Assembly (NCBI RefSeq): GCF_012958305.1
Contig: NZ_JABBYO010000001.1
Coordinates: 372,001-436,000 of the forward strand
Reading direction: 5' to 3'
Origin: Tautonia rosea
Lineage (GTDB): Bacteria; Planctomycetota; Planctomycetia; Isosphaerales; Isosphaeraceae
DNA length: 64,000 bases
A model generated the notes under the pieces. That model was not told where the DNA came from and did no database searches. It saw only the letters and a list, made by a program, of their open reading frames with translations. A program made the translations under genes and the position numbers. Below are positions 54,002 through 62,150 of this stretch, piece by piece (position 1 is the first letter of the stretch; each line of letters opens with the position of its first letter).

Positions 54002-54647
54002 GTTGCCTCCCAAACCAAGCGTGAACCCCGACCGCGTCGACCCCTGGGCCGACGCGGTGGCACACCTCCGGAAATGCGACTCCCGCTGGTGCCCCGTCAT
54101 TGATCGAATCGGTCCGTGCCGGCTCCGACCGAAACCGGATCGCTTTGGGATTCTGGTTCGTGCGATCGTGGGTCAGCAGATTTCCTCAAAGGCGGCCACA
54201 TCGATCAACCGTCGGTTGCTTCAAGGCCAAGGGGCTCATCGCCACCGGGCGGAGACGCTGCTGGCCCTCGGTGTGGAGGGCATTCGGAGCGCAGGTCTCT
54301 CGGGAGTCAAAGCCTCGTACGTGCTTCACCTCAGTGAAGCGGTTGCAACGAAACGATTGGTCCTCTCCCGGATTGGCCGTCTCGACGATTCGGAGATCAT
54401 GGCTCAGTTGACCGCGATCCGGGGGATCGGCCCCTGGACCGCTGAGATGTTCCTGATCTTCGCCTTGAATCGTCCTGATGTCCTTTCGGTCGGCGATCTC
54501 GGAGTTCGAGTCGGTATTCGGGATCATTATGGGCTGGAGGACTTACCCTCTCCCCGGCGTTGTGTCGAGCTGGCCGAGCCCTGGCGCCCGTTTCGATCGG
54601 TGGCCATGTGGTATCTCTGGCGAACGATCGATACGCCCTCTCCCTGA
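53967..54647 (+). CDS. DNA-3-methyladenine glycosylase II-like (HhH-GPD)
   Basis: The ATG at 53967 gives 226 residues and overlaps the peroxidase gene by 35 bases; a GTG at 54018 is a plausible alternative start. The HhH-GPD superfamily domain (about 55-220) has LVRAIVGQQISSKAATSINRRL, the hairpin LTAIRGIGPWTAEMFLIFALNRPD, and the catalytic Asp region VLSVGDLGVRVGIRD. It should remove alkylated purines such as 3-methyladenine, as AlkA does. It reads with the flanking genes and may share their transcript. Confidence 0.92.
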   Translation: MPSKRPSPSPDELPPKPSVNPDRVDPWADAVAHLRKCDSRWCPVIDRIGPCRLRPKPDRFGILVRAIVGQQISSKAATSINRRLLQGQGAHRHRAETLLALGVEGIRSAGLSGVKASYVLHLSEAVATKRLVLSRIGRLDDSEIMAQLTAIRGIGPWTAEMFLIFALNRPDVLSVGDLGVRVGIRDHYGLEDLPSPRRCVELAEPWRPFRSVAMWYLWRTIDTPSP

Positions 54648-54708
54648 TGTATTCAAGACCCCTTGGCCGCCTCGCTCGGCTTCGTCGTCGTTGCTGGATC
54701 CTTCGTTG

Positions 54709-55206
54709 ATGCCCAACCTCCCGCGATGTGTGTTGGCGATCCTCATCATGACTCTGGGCGTCATCCCGACGGTTCATGCCGACGAACCGTTTCGCCCCGA
54801 GGCCGATCGTCACGGAATTTTCGATTTACCGGCTGATCGGGCGATTTTGCTCGGTGATCGCCTCCGAGTGACGGGGAAGCCGGCCCATGTGGTTGACTGG
54901 GTTTCCAAGACCGAGCAGGTCCGCTGGGATTTCGAACTGAACACCCCCGGACAATTCGTCGTCGTCGTCGAATATGCCGCCCCTGCGGGTCGAGGAGGGG
55001 CGGTGGTCCAGGTGGTTTCAAACGATCAGATCCGAGAGGCCCCGGTTCATGCCACCGGAGGCCCCACCCGCTTCTTTCCTCAACCGATGAAGGGGGCGAT
55101 CCAATTTCCGAGCGGCCAGAACCGACTGGAGGTCCGTGCCGTCGAGGTTCCCGGAGGACTGGTGATGAACCTGCGCCGGGTCCGACTTGTCCCCGCCAAC
55201 AAGTGA
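54709..55206 (+). CDS. Small secreted beta-rich protein upstream of D-aminoacylase
   Basis: The ATG at 54709 gives 165 residues with a signal peptide (MPNLPRCVLAILIMTLGVIPTVHAD). The mature ~140 residues look like a beta-sandwich of the carbohydrate-binding or fucosidase C-terminal kind (QVRWDFELNTPGQFVVVVEY, VPGGLVMNLRRVRLVP). No catalytic residues stand out. Its stop is 9 bases before the D-aminoacylase start, so the two are cotranscribed. Function unknown. Confidence 0.75.
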   Translation: MPNLPRCVLAILIMTLGVIPTVHADEPFRPEADRHGIFDLPADRAILLGDRLRVTGKPAHVVDWVSKTEQVRWDFELNTPGQFVVVVEYAAPAGRGGAVVQVVSNDQIREAPVHATGGPTRFFPQPMKGAIQFPSGQNRLEVRAVEVPGGLVMNLRRVRLVPANK

Positions 55207-55215
55207 GCCATTTTC

Positions 55216-56778
55216 ATGCGGTTTGATCTGATCATCCGGGGTGGTATGGTCGTCGATGGGACCGGTGCGCCCCCGTTCCGCGCCGATGTGGGACTGCTGG
55301 ACACCTCGATCGCAGAGGTGGGCCGACTCGACCATGCGGAAGCGGCACAGATCATCGATGCCACCGGCCTCTACGTCGTGCCGGGATTCATCGATGCTCA
55401 CGTTCATGGCGATCTGATGCTTCTGGCCGATCCTGTCCACAGGGCTGCTCTGAAGCAAGGGGTGACGACGTACATCATCGGCCAGGATGGTGTCGCTTTT
55501 GCTCCCGCCTCGCCCACCACCCTCGACTACATGCGGCGCTACACGGCGGGCTTCAACGGCAACCCCGACTGGATCACCTACGACTGGAATACAGTTGCCG
55601 AATACCTCGCCCGGTTCAACAAGACGACGGCCCTGAATGTGGCTTATTTGATTCCCAACGGCAATGTCCGGATGGAGGTCATGGGCCTCGACACCCGAGC
55701 CGCCACCGACGATGAACTGAAGGCCATGCGCCGGCTCGTTCGAGAGGGGATGGAAGCGGGCGCCGTCGGGGTTTCCAGCGGGCTCGACTACATTCCCAGC
55801 CGATACGCCGATGTCCGCGAGATCGTGGCCCTCTGCGAGGAGATTGCCCCGCTTGACGGCGTCTACGTGTCGCATATCCGGGGTTACGGTCCCCGAGCCC
55901 CGGAAGGCGTGGCCGAGATTGCCGAGGTTGGCCGCCAATCGGGCGCGGCCGTGCATATTTCCCATTACAACGGCCCGGCCGAATTGTTGCTCGGGCTCGT
56001 CGACCAGACCCGAGCCGAGGGGATCGACCTGACCTTCGACAGCTACCCGTATCTGGTCGGCAGCACGATTCTCGGTATGATCGCCCTGCCTCCCTGGGTT
56101 CAGGAAGGGGGCATCGAGGCGACGGTCGAGCGTCTCACCGACCCGAAAATTCGCAGCCGACTGCATTCCGAGTGGTTCAACGGTGGCCTGACCTATGGGC
56201 TCGACACCATCACCATCACCATGACCGCCAACCCGGACGACCAGTGGACCGAAGGCATGAACCTGGTCGAGGCTGCCCGGCAGGCCGGGGTCTCTCCCGG
56301 AGACATGGTCTGCGACCTGCTTGTTCGGTCGGGGATGGCGGTTGGAATCTTTGGGGCTCGGGCCGGTGATCGAACCGAAGAGGACATCCGAGCCATCCTT
56401 CGCCACCCCGCTCACATGGCCGGTTCGGATGGAATTTTCCGAGGCAGCCATCCTCACCCGAGAGGATGGGGGGCCTTTGCCCGATACCTCGGCTACCATA
56501 CGCGTGAAAAGAAGGATTACGACTGGGGAACCGCGATCGTTCACCTTGCCAGTCACGCGGCTCGCCGCTATCGCCTGACCGATCGCGGCCTGGTCCGCCC
56601 TGGCTTTGCCGCCGACCTGGCGATCTTCGACCCGGCGACCATCCGTGATCATTCGACCTACGAGGCTGGCCGTACCGAGGCGGAAGGCGTTCGTCACGTC
56701 CTGGTCAACGGGACCCTCGCCCTCTTCGACGGCGAGCCGACGGGTGCAACCCCCGGCCGGGCCCTCCGTCGCGGTTGA
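55216..56778 (+). CDS. D-aminoacylase / N-acyl-D-amino-acid deacylase
   Basis: This 520-residue amidohydrolase is the right length for N-acyl-D-amino-acid deacylase. The metal sites are in VPGFIDAHVHGDL, VYVSHIRGYG and VHISHYNGP; GVSSGLDYIPSRYA and the closing RRYRLTDRGLVRPGFAADLAIFDP are family marks. It would release D-amino acids or cut D-amino-acid amides in the cytoplasm. No signal peptide is visible. It is the last gene of this plus-strand run; a strong terminator follows at 56823. Confidence 0.93.
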   Translation: MRFDLIIRGGMVVDGTGAPPFRADVGLLDTSIAEVGRLDHAEAAQIIDATGLYVVPGFIDAHVHGDLMLLADPVHRAALKQGVTTYIIGQDGVAFAPASPTTLDYMRRYTAGFNGNPDWITYDWNTVAEYLARFNKTTALNVAYLIPNGNVRMEVMGLDTRAATDDELKAMRRLVREGMEAGAVGVSSGLDYIPSRYADVREIVALCEEIAPLDGVYVSHIRGYGPRAPEGVAEIAEVGRQSGAAVHISHYNGPAELLLGLVDQTRAEGIDLTFDSYPYLVGSTILGMIALPPWVQEGGIEATVERLTDPKIRSRLHSEWFNGGLTYGLDTITITMTANPDDQWTEGMNLVEAARQAGVSPGDMVCDLLVRSGMAVGIFGARAGDRTEEDIRAILRHPAHMAGSDGIFRGSHPHPRGWGAFARYLGYHTREKKDYDWGTAIVHLASHAARRYRLTDRGLVRPGFAADLAIFDPATIRDHSTYEAGRTEAEGVRHVLVNGTLALFDGEPTGATPGRALRRG

Positions 56779-56822
56779 CACGCCCTCCGGTCGTCGCCAC
56801 CCCTCCTCATGAGACTCCGATC

Positions 56823-56857
56823 AGGCCCCGGTCGATGTCGCCCGGGGCCTTTTTTTC
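56823..56857 (+). terminator. Rho-independent terminator after D-aminoacylase
   Basis: A perfect 9-bp stem, AGGCCCCGG (56823-56831) with CCGGGGCCT (56842-56850), has a 10-base loop and is followed by a T tract (56850-56856). It lies 45 bases after the D-aminoacylase stop. It is the clearest terminator in the window. Confidence 0.92.
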
Positions 56858-57036
56858 GTACTCGCGGGAAACCGATTCTGCCTAGTTGCGCACGATGGTC
56901 TGCAACCGGACAAATTTTTTACCCTCGACACAGTCAAGGGTTACAACAGAAATTGTCCTATTATGGCGATTGGCCGCAGACTTTTTGTGACTGGAGCTTC
57001 CCAAAAAAACGATGTTGTTTTCGTAAGCCACACAAA

Positions 57037-57058
57037 CGGTGATCGACGGTGATCACCG
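57037..57058. promoter_or_regulatory. Operator-like direct repeat and palindrome upstream of the DUF433 gene
   Basis: CGGTGATC occurs at 57037-57044 and again at 57047-57054. The second copy continues into a perfect 12-bp palindrome, CGGTGATCACCG (57047-57058). The site lies ~150 bases upstream of the DUF433 fusion gene. It resembles a binding site for a dimeric regulator. The surrounding 56858-57205 is AT-richer than the genes and otherwise unremarkable. Confidence 0.45.
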
Positions 57059-57205
57059 GACGCAACTGGTCGATGATCGACCCCAGCGATGGAGCCCTCA
57101 GCCATGTCTCCGCTCTCAAATGAAACGCTCGCGGTTCGATTCCCGTTTCTGGTCACGAATTCAAATCACGCGACGGTCTTGGATCTCCCATCAAAGAGGA
57201 TCAAC

Positions 57206-57850
57206 ATGGATACCACGGTGTTCTCCGCAATGAACAGTGTCTCGGCTCCGCTTGGTGTACTGGGTGGCAACGACCGGGATTTTTCGAAGGTGCTCGAAGC
57301 GCTTCGGGCCGAGCTGGCACCGAACGGTTTGGTGGAAGCGTTGATGGTGGATCGGGTCCTCCTCGCCGTGAGCCGATTGCGAGCTCTGGTTGCCGGGGGA
57401 AATGGCCTGGAGGGGATGGCCGAGGAACTGTCTCAGGCGGAACAGTCAATCGACCGGGCGCTCGATGCGCTGATCACGGCCAAATCGGCCCGGGTTGAGG
57501 GCTGGGGTCATCCAGCTCCATCCTCAAGCCGGATCGGAGACACGTCCTCGATGTCCCCGCTTCCGAGCAACAACGATCAGCTGGTGAGCTTCGAAGAGGA
57601 CCGACCGATTGCCGTCTCGACCGATACCGACGAACTTCCCTGGCGAGACCGCCTGATCTTCGATGAGCAGGTTTCGGAGGAGTCTCCCGTGGTTCGAGGC
57701 ACCTGGATCACGGCTGGGCAGGTGGTCTCGATGATCGTCGACGGCTGGAGTTGGGACGACATCCTCAAGAATTATCCTGAGCTGACCGAAGCCGATCTCC
57801 GAGCGTGCCTTGCCTTCACGGTCGAGCAGGACGGGCCCATCGCGTTCTGA
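57206..57850 (+). CDS. DUF433-domain protein with an Isosphaeraceae-type N-terminal segment
   Basis: The ATG at 57206 (MDTTVFSAMNS), with AGAGGA six bases upstream, gives 214 residues. The C-terminal ~55 residues match DUF433, a winged-helix-like domain often found as an antitoxin (PVVRGTWITAGQVVSMIVDGWSWDD, ILKNYPELTEADLRACL). The N-terminal ~95 residues (VLEALRAELAPNGLVEALMVDRV) resemble part of a large planctomycete family of unknown function, and a ~60-residue Ser/Asp-rich linker joins the two. No toxin partner (PIN domain) is adjacent. Function unknown; DNA binding is possible. Confidence 0.8.
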   Translation: MDTTVFSAMNSVSAPLGVLGGNDRDFSKVLEALRAELAPNGLVEALMVDRVLLAVSRLRALVAGGNGLEGMAEELSQAEQSIDRALDALITAKSARVEGWGHPAPSSSRIGDTSSMSPLPSNNDQLVSFEEDRPIAVSTDTDELPWRDRLIFDEQVSEESPVVRGTWITAGQVVSMIVDGWSWDDILKNYPELTEADLRACLAFTVEQDGPIAF

Positions 57851-57966
57851 AACCCTGGGGGTAGTCTCTTGACTCACGCATCGACCACATGGAGGGCCGG
57901 GGGGGATCAATTCCCTTCCGGCGCTCGATGCGTCGTTGCATGAAGCAAGAACGACGGTCACCAACC

Positions 57967-59064
57967 CTAGCTGAGAATTTCCAGGGTTGGCATCTTCGGT
58001 GCTTTGAGGTTGCGGATGCTGATCTGCTGGGCAAGGGCCTCGACGACACTGAGCAGGTAAGGACGCGATGGTGAACCCTCGGCAAGGGTCTCGTGGAGGA
58101 GGCCGACGTCCCCTTTTTCGCGGATGTCCAAGACGAGCGGAACTTCACCGAGGAAGGGCACATCCAGTTCCTCAGCCCGACGACGGGCGCCGCCGTGACC
58201 AAACGGGTACATGCGTTCCCCGCCGTTGGGAGGGTCGAGGAAGCTCATATTTTCGACCATGCCGAGCAAGGGCACCTTGAGCTGACGGAACATGGCGACA
58301 GCGCGGGTCGCGTCGAGCAGGGCAACCTCTTGAGGTGTGCACACGACCACAGCGCCGGTCAGCGGGAGGCTTTGTGAGAGGGTCAAGGGGACATCGCCGG
58401 TGCCGGGAGGCAGGTCGATGACGAGGTAATCCAGTTCGCCCCAGTCCACCTGATGGAGAAACTGGTTGACGATGCCGTGGAGCATCGGGCCTCGCATGAT
58501 GACGGCCTGCTCGGGCTTGACCAGAAACCCGATCGACATGAGCTTCAGGCCGTTGGCCTCGATCGGCTGAATCCGTTCTCCCTTGGCCATCGGTCGGCCC
58601 GACGCGCCCACAAGGTGAGGGACCGAAGGGCCGTAGACGTCGGCGTCCATCAGGCCGACCTTCGATCCGTAGTGTTGCAGGCCATACGCGAGCGAGGCGG
58701 CGAGGGTGGACTTCCCGACCCCCCCCTTGCCCGATCCGACGGCGATGACGTTCCGCACGCCGGGGATGTCCCCTTTCTCGATCACCCCCTTGCCCCGAAC
58801 GTCGGCGGTCATGTTGACGCGGAGTTCGCGAGCGTTGCCGAGATTGCGGCCAATCGCTTCGCGGACGTCGGCCTCGATCTTCCCTTTCAAGGGACAGGCC
58901 GGGGTGGTGAGGTTGACCGTAAGCTCAAGGAACTGGTCGGTGATCCGGATATCCTTGATCATCCCGAGGTCGACCAGGTCGCGCTTGAGGTCCGGATCCT
59001 GAACTCCTTTCAGGGCGAGCAAGACGTCCTGTTCGGTGAGTCCGGTAGGGTGAGAAGCGGACAT
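57967..59064 (-). CDS. mrp: Mrp/NBP35-type Fe-S cluster carrier ATPase
   Basis: The start at 59064 gives 365 residues. The N-terminal MIP18/DUF59 domain (about 12-85, DPDLKRDLVDLGMIKDI) is followed by the P-loop ATPase (about 104-350) with the deviant Walker A GSGKGGVGKST at 110-120 and the DYLVIDLPPGTGDVPL switch. Mrp carries [4Fe-4S] clusters to apo-proteins. The CxxC that binds the bridging cluster in E. coli Mrp is absent; the segment reads MSFLDPPNGGERMYPFGHGGA. The only early Cys is in TPACPLK of DUF59. The chaperone-like role may therefore differ. Confidence 0.93.
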   Translation of the reverse strand: MSASHPTGLTEQDVLLALKGVQDPDLKRDLVDLGMIKDIRITDQFLELTVNLTTPACPLKGKIEADVREAIGRNLGNARELRVNMTADVRGKGVIEKGDIPGVRNVIAVGSGKGGVGKSTLAASLAYGLQHYGSKVGLMDADVYGPSVPHLVGASGRPMAKGERIQPIEANGLKLMSIGFLVKPEQAVIMRGPMLHGIVNQFLHQVDWGELDYLVIDLPPGTGDVPLTLSQSLPLTGAVVVCTPQEVALLDATRAVAMFRQLKVPLLGMVENMSFLDPPNGGERMYPFGHGGARRRAEELDVPFLGEVPLVLDIREKGDVGLLHETLAEGSPSRPYLLSVVEALAQQISIRNLKAPKMPTLEILS

Positions 59065-59176
59065 CGGGCGAATCCTCTCGGAGCAAAAAGGGACCAGAAG
59101 GCGCGGGTACGTGAAGACGAACGACACCAAGGTGTGGGGGAGAAGCAGCTGGTGGAGTCCCCGAGCGCGTCTTGAT

Positions 59177-59632
59177 TCAAACCTCAAGCAGGGCCATCGG
59201 ATCACTCGGGTCGGGGTCAGGTTTGGGGAGAGCCGCCCGGCCCGCCAGCGCAGTGCGGTGTCGGGCCAGGATCAGCCAGCGATCAATCAACTTGGCAACG
59301 TCTGGGGGAGGCGCAAAGCCCGACCAGACCTGCGTGGCTCCCAGCGTCCGGGCAAGGTCGTGGAGGCCCGGATGCTGATGGCGATCGAGTCCCAGCACCA
59401 GCGCTGAAGGTGCGAGTACGGAGAGCTGGACCAGCCGCTCCAGGCCTTCCCGAGGTTGAGTGCCGAGGTCGAGGAGGACGATCGGGCAGGGCCAGCCCTC
59501 GACCGCACTGAGCAGATCGTTCGTCCCTCGAGTCTCTCGCCAGATCACCGGGCGATCCTGGAGCCGAGGGCGGAGCTGAGCGCCCCAGACGCTTCGGCGT
59601 TCAGAGAGTACCACCAACTGGCGAGCGATCAT
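59177..59632 (-). CDS. Hypothetical protein with receiver-like fold
   Basis: The start at 59632 (MIARQLVVLSERRSVW) gives 151 residues; an in-frame start at 59659 is also possible. Alternating hydrophobic strands and helices (CPIVLLDLGTQPREGLERLV, ALVLGLDRHQHPGLHDLA) look like a receiver-type alpha/beta fold, but no clear phospho-acceptor Asp/Lys set is found. It lies on the same strand as mrp, 113 bases upstream of it. Function unknown. Confidence 0.6.
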   Translation of the reverse strand: MIARQLVVLSERRSVWGAQLRPRLQDRPVIWRETRGTNDLLSAVEGWPCPIVLLDLGTQPREGLERLVQLSVLAPSALVLGLDRHQHPGLHDLARTLGATQVWSGFAPPPDVAKLIDRWLILARHRTALAGRAALPKPDPDPSDPMALLEV

Positions 59633-59848
59633 GCGAGCCACGAGTCCCGTGAATCTCATCCTCGAAAAGGGGTCGAATTCGGTAAAACATTCTAGACGAA
59701 CGTCAATCGAGGGGCGAGACTCGGGTGCCTTCGGAAGCGTGACCTCGCTTGAAACGCGGAGTCGAGTCCCTTTATGATGGGGATGGTCTCCACGAGCGAG
59801 ATCATTCTCCTATATCCCCCGATCTGGCCGGAAAGGGTCGCCATCGCG

Positions 59849-60841
59849 ATGCCCGAACGCGACTTTTATGAGGTGCTGGGCCTGGACCGGGGAGCCTCTG
59901 CCGAGGATCTCAAGCGAGCGTACCGCTCCCTGGCCCGCAAGCATCACCCGGACCTCAATCCTGACGATAAACCGGCCGCCGAGAAGCGCTTCAAAGAGCT
60001 TCAAGAGGCCTACGACGTCCTGAGCGATCCGGAGAAACGGAAGCTCTACGACCTCTACGGCAAGGCCGCGTTTGAAGGGGCTGCCGCGGCCGGACCCCGA
60101 ACGGGTGGGGCCGAGTGGTCCGCTCGACAGGGACCGGGCTTTGAAAATATCGACTTCTCCCAGTTCTTCGGCTCCGCTCCGGGTGGCCGGACTTCGCCGG
60201 GGGGGGCGGAGGATTATGACGTCGGTGGTGGGATCTTCGAGGAAATTCTCGGTCGGGTCCGCGGCGGTCGCCGTGCGGGCCGAGGGGGACAACGTGGGGG
60301 CAGGGACGTTGAATCCTCCTTGCGGATCCCGTTCCTTACGGCCGTAACCGGTGGCGAACAGCCGATCGTGATTGCCCGGCCCGACGGGACGACAGAAACC
60401 TTGAGCGTGAAAATTCCACCTGGCATCGAAGACGGCGCCAAGATCCGGCTTCGCGGCAAAGGGAATCCTGGAATCGGGGGTGGACCGCCGGGTTCGCTGG
60501 TCATTACGGTCCAGGTCGATCCTCACCGCTCGTTCCGTCGAGAAGGGAAGGATCTGTTGGTGGACTTGCCCATCTCGGTCAGCGAGGCGATCCTCGGCGC
60601 TCGGGTCGATTGCCTGACCCTTTCGGGGGTCAAAACCATGACCATTCCCCCCGGAAGCTCCAGCGGCCAGAAACTCCGGCTGAAGGGTCAAGGGGTTCCT
60701 GGTCGGGGGGATCAGCCATCCGGAGATCTGTTCGCGGTGCTCAAGGTTGTCGTGCCCAAGTCCATCGACGAGGAAAGCCGACGCCTGATCGAGCAGTTCG
60801 CCGCTCGGAATCCGTCGGACCCGCGCCAGGGACTGTGGTGA
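59849..60841 (+). CDS. DnaJ-like chaperone (CbpA type)
   Basis: The ATG at 59849 gives 330 residues. The J-domain (1-70) has the HPD motif at residues 33-35 in [11 protein letters not shown]; a Gly-rich region follows (about 78-155), and a DnaJ C-terminal substrate-binding domain completes the protein (about 160-320, [17 protein letters not shown]). The Cys-rich zinc finger of DnaJ is absent, so this is a CbpA-type co-chaperone that would stimulate DnaK. It is the first gene of a plus-strand run leading through a MerR regulator to rnpA and yidD. Confidence 0.93.
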   Translation: MPERDFYEVLGLDRGASAEDLKRAYRSLARKHHPDLNPDDKPAAEKRFKELQEAYDVLSDPEKRKLYDLYGKAAFEGAAAAGPRTGGAEWSARQGPGFENIDFSQFFGSAPGGRTSPGGAEDYDVGGGIFEEILGRVRGGRRAGRGGQRGGRDVESSLRIPFLTAVTGGEQPIVIARPDGTTETLSVKIPPGIEDGAKIRLRGKGNPGIGGGPPGSLVITVQVDPHRSFRREGKDLLVDLPISVSEAILGARVDCLTLSGVKTMTIPPGSSSGQKLRLKGQGVPGRGDQPSGDLFAVLKVVVPKSIDEESRRLIEQFAARNPSDPRQGLW

Positions 60842-60889
60842 TCGGGCCCCTCGATCAGCTTCAGGCTGTACTCGCCGGAATCACCGCCG

Positions 60890-61213
60890 ATGAACCCGAC
60901 GATTCTCCCTCGTGATCACGTTGCCCACCACCTGGCGATCTCGACCAAGCACCTGATGGCCTACGAGCGCAGAGGACTGGTCCGGGTCAGTCGCTCCGGA
61001 GAGGTCGAAGGCTACGCTCCGGCAGAAGTCCGACGCCTTTGGACCGTGGTCAGCCTGCACCGAGACGCGGGGATCAACCTTGCCGGCATTGAGGCAATCC
61101 TTCAGATGCAGGCTCGTCTGGAACAGGTGTGCCGCCAGCTTCACCACCTCGCCGAACAGCTCGACGAGGCGATCGGAGATGAGCAAGTCGACGAGAGCAC
61201 GGACCAGGACTGA
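60890..61213 (+). CDS. MerR-family regulator (HspR/CbpM-like)
   Basis: This 107-residue protein has a MerR-type winged helix (about 8-75; HHLAISTKHLMAYERRGLV, GYAPAEVRRLW) and a short helical C-terminal arm. Placed 48 bases after a CbpA-type dnaJ gene, it resembles the HspR repressors of actinobacterial and deinococcal dnaK operons, or CbpM, which binds CbpA in E. coli. Which of the two it is cannot be told by eye. It probably controls this operon or modulates the chaperone. Confidence 0.88.
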   Translation: MNPTILPRDHVAHHLAISTKHLMAYERRGLVRVSRSGEVEGYAPAEVRRLWTVVSLHRDAGINLAGIEAILQMQARLEQVCRQLHHLAEQLDEAIGDEQVDESTDQD

Positions 61214-61219
61214 CGCCGG

Positions 61220-61507
61220 ATGCCCGATCCCCTCGCGAACCGACCGGCAGCTCGACCCCTCCGAAAGGTGATCGCTGAGAATCCAGACGCCCGGCGTCGA
61301 ATCGGTCAGGCTTACGCCGAGTTTCTCGCGGTCGTGCTGCTGGCGATTGTCTCACTGACGGCGTTGGTCCTCTGGCATCTGGTCCGGAGGGGCCGAGTCA
61401 TCCGCCAACGGCTTGGGCCACCTCGGACGATCTCCTGGCCGAATCCTGAACCACCCGGCACCATCGACCGCGATCGCGACGGCGATCGGACCGAGACCCC
61501 CTCATGA
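61220..61507 (+). CDS. Small single-pass membrane protein
   Basis: This 95-residue protein has a basic N-terminus, one transmembrane helix (about 37-54, LAVVLLAIVSLTALVLWHLV), and a Pro/Asp/Arg-rich tail. Its ATG is 6 bases after the MerR stop, and its stop overlaps the rnpA start by four bases (ATGA), which strongly supports translation. No family is recognised. Confidence 0.75.
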   Translation: MPDPLANRPAARPLRKVIAENPDARRRIGQAYAEFLAVVLLAIVSLTALVLWHLVRRGRVIRQRLGPPRTISWPNPEPPGTIDRDRDGDRTETPS

Positions 61508-61911
61508 CTGCGGCCACGTTTCGCCCTCACGAACGCATCTCCAGCCCGGCCGATTTCCGCCGAGCCTTTGATCGCCGTCGATCGGCTTCGGACGAGGTCC
61601 TCATCGTCTATGGTGCTGAGAATGGCCTCGATTACCCGAGGCTCGGCATCTCCGTCGCCCGGAAACGGGTCCGCAAGGCGACCGATCGCAACCGGGTCAA
61701 GCGATTGATCCGGGAAGCCTTCCGATTGAACAAGGAGGTACTCCCTCCTGGAATCGATCTGGTGATTGTTCCCCGAGGTCCTGCACTGACGTTCGATCAG
61801 GCAAACCGATCCTTGCCTCACCTGGCCTCGGCGGTCGCCGGTCGGCTCGCGAGGGACCACGCCCGATCCCGACCCAGTGATCGCCGCCCCTCCCCCGAGA
61901 CGTCGCCATGA
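61504..61911 (+). CDS. rnpA: Ribonuclease P protein component
   Basis: This 135-residue protein is the protein subunit of RNase P, which helps the catalytic RNA remove the 5' leader of tRNA precursors. The hallmark RNR region is intact: RLGISVARKRVRKATDRNRVKRLIREAFR (residues ~45-73). The N-terminus has RISSPADFRRAF, which is typical. The C-terminal ~25 residues are a basic, Pro-rich extension. It is coupled to the upstream membrane-protein gene and to yidD downstream (4-base overlaps). The usual upstream partner rpmH is not here. Confidence 0.95.
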   Translation: MTAATFRPHERISSPADFRRAFDRRRSASDEVLIVYGAENGLDYPRLGISVARKRVRKATDRNRVKRLIREAFRLNKEVLPPGIDLVIVPRGPALTFDQANRSLPHLASAVAGRLARDHARSRPSDRRPSPETSP

Positions 61912-62150
61912 GCCTGAAACCCTGGCAATGGCCCGGTCGAATCGCCGTGGAGGGACTTTGCTTGCTGATCCGGGTTTATCAATTGCTGCTTTCGCCCTTG
62001 ATCGGTAATGCCTGTCGATTCGAGCCGAGTTGCAGCCGATACATGGTCGGAGCCTTGCGCAAATACGGATTTTTCCGAGGGCTCTGGAAAGGGACGGGAC
62101 GGCTGCTCCGGTGTCATCCCTGGCATCCCGGGGGCTATGATCCCCCTTGA
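61908..62150 (+). CDS. yidD: Membrane protein insertion efficiency factor YidD
   Basis: This 80-residue protein contains the whole YidD family pattern: an amphipathic start, LIRVYQLLLSPLIGNACRFEPSCSRYM with three conserved Cys, and CHPWHPGGYDPP at the end. It aids YidC-dependent insertion at the cytoplasmic face of the membrane. Its ATG overlaps the rnpA stop. The yidC gene, normally next, is absent; instead the converging acyltransferase gene overlaps its last 16 bases. Confidence 0.95.
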   Translation: MSLKPWQWPGRIAVEGLCLLIRVYQLLLSPLIGNACRFEPSCSRYMVGALRKYGFFRGLWKGTGRLLRCHPWHPGGYDPP

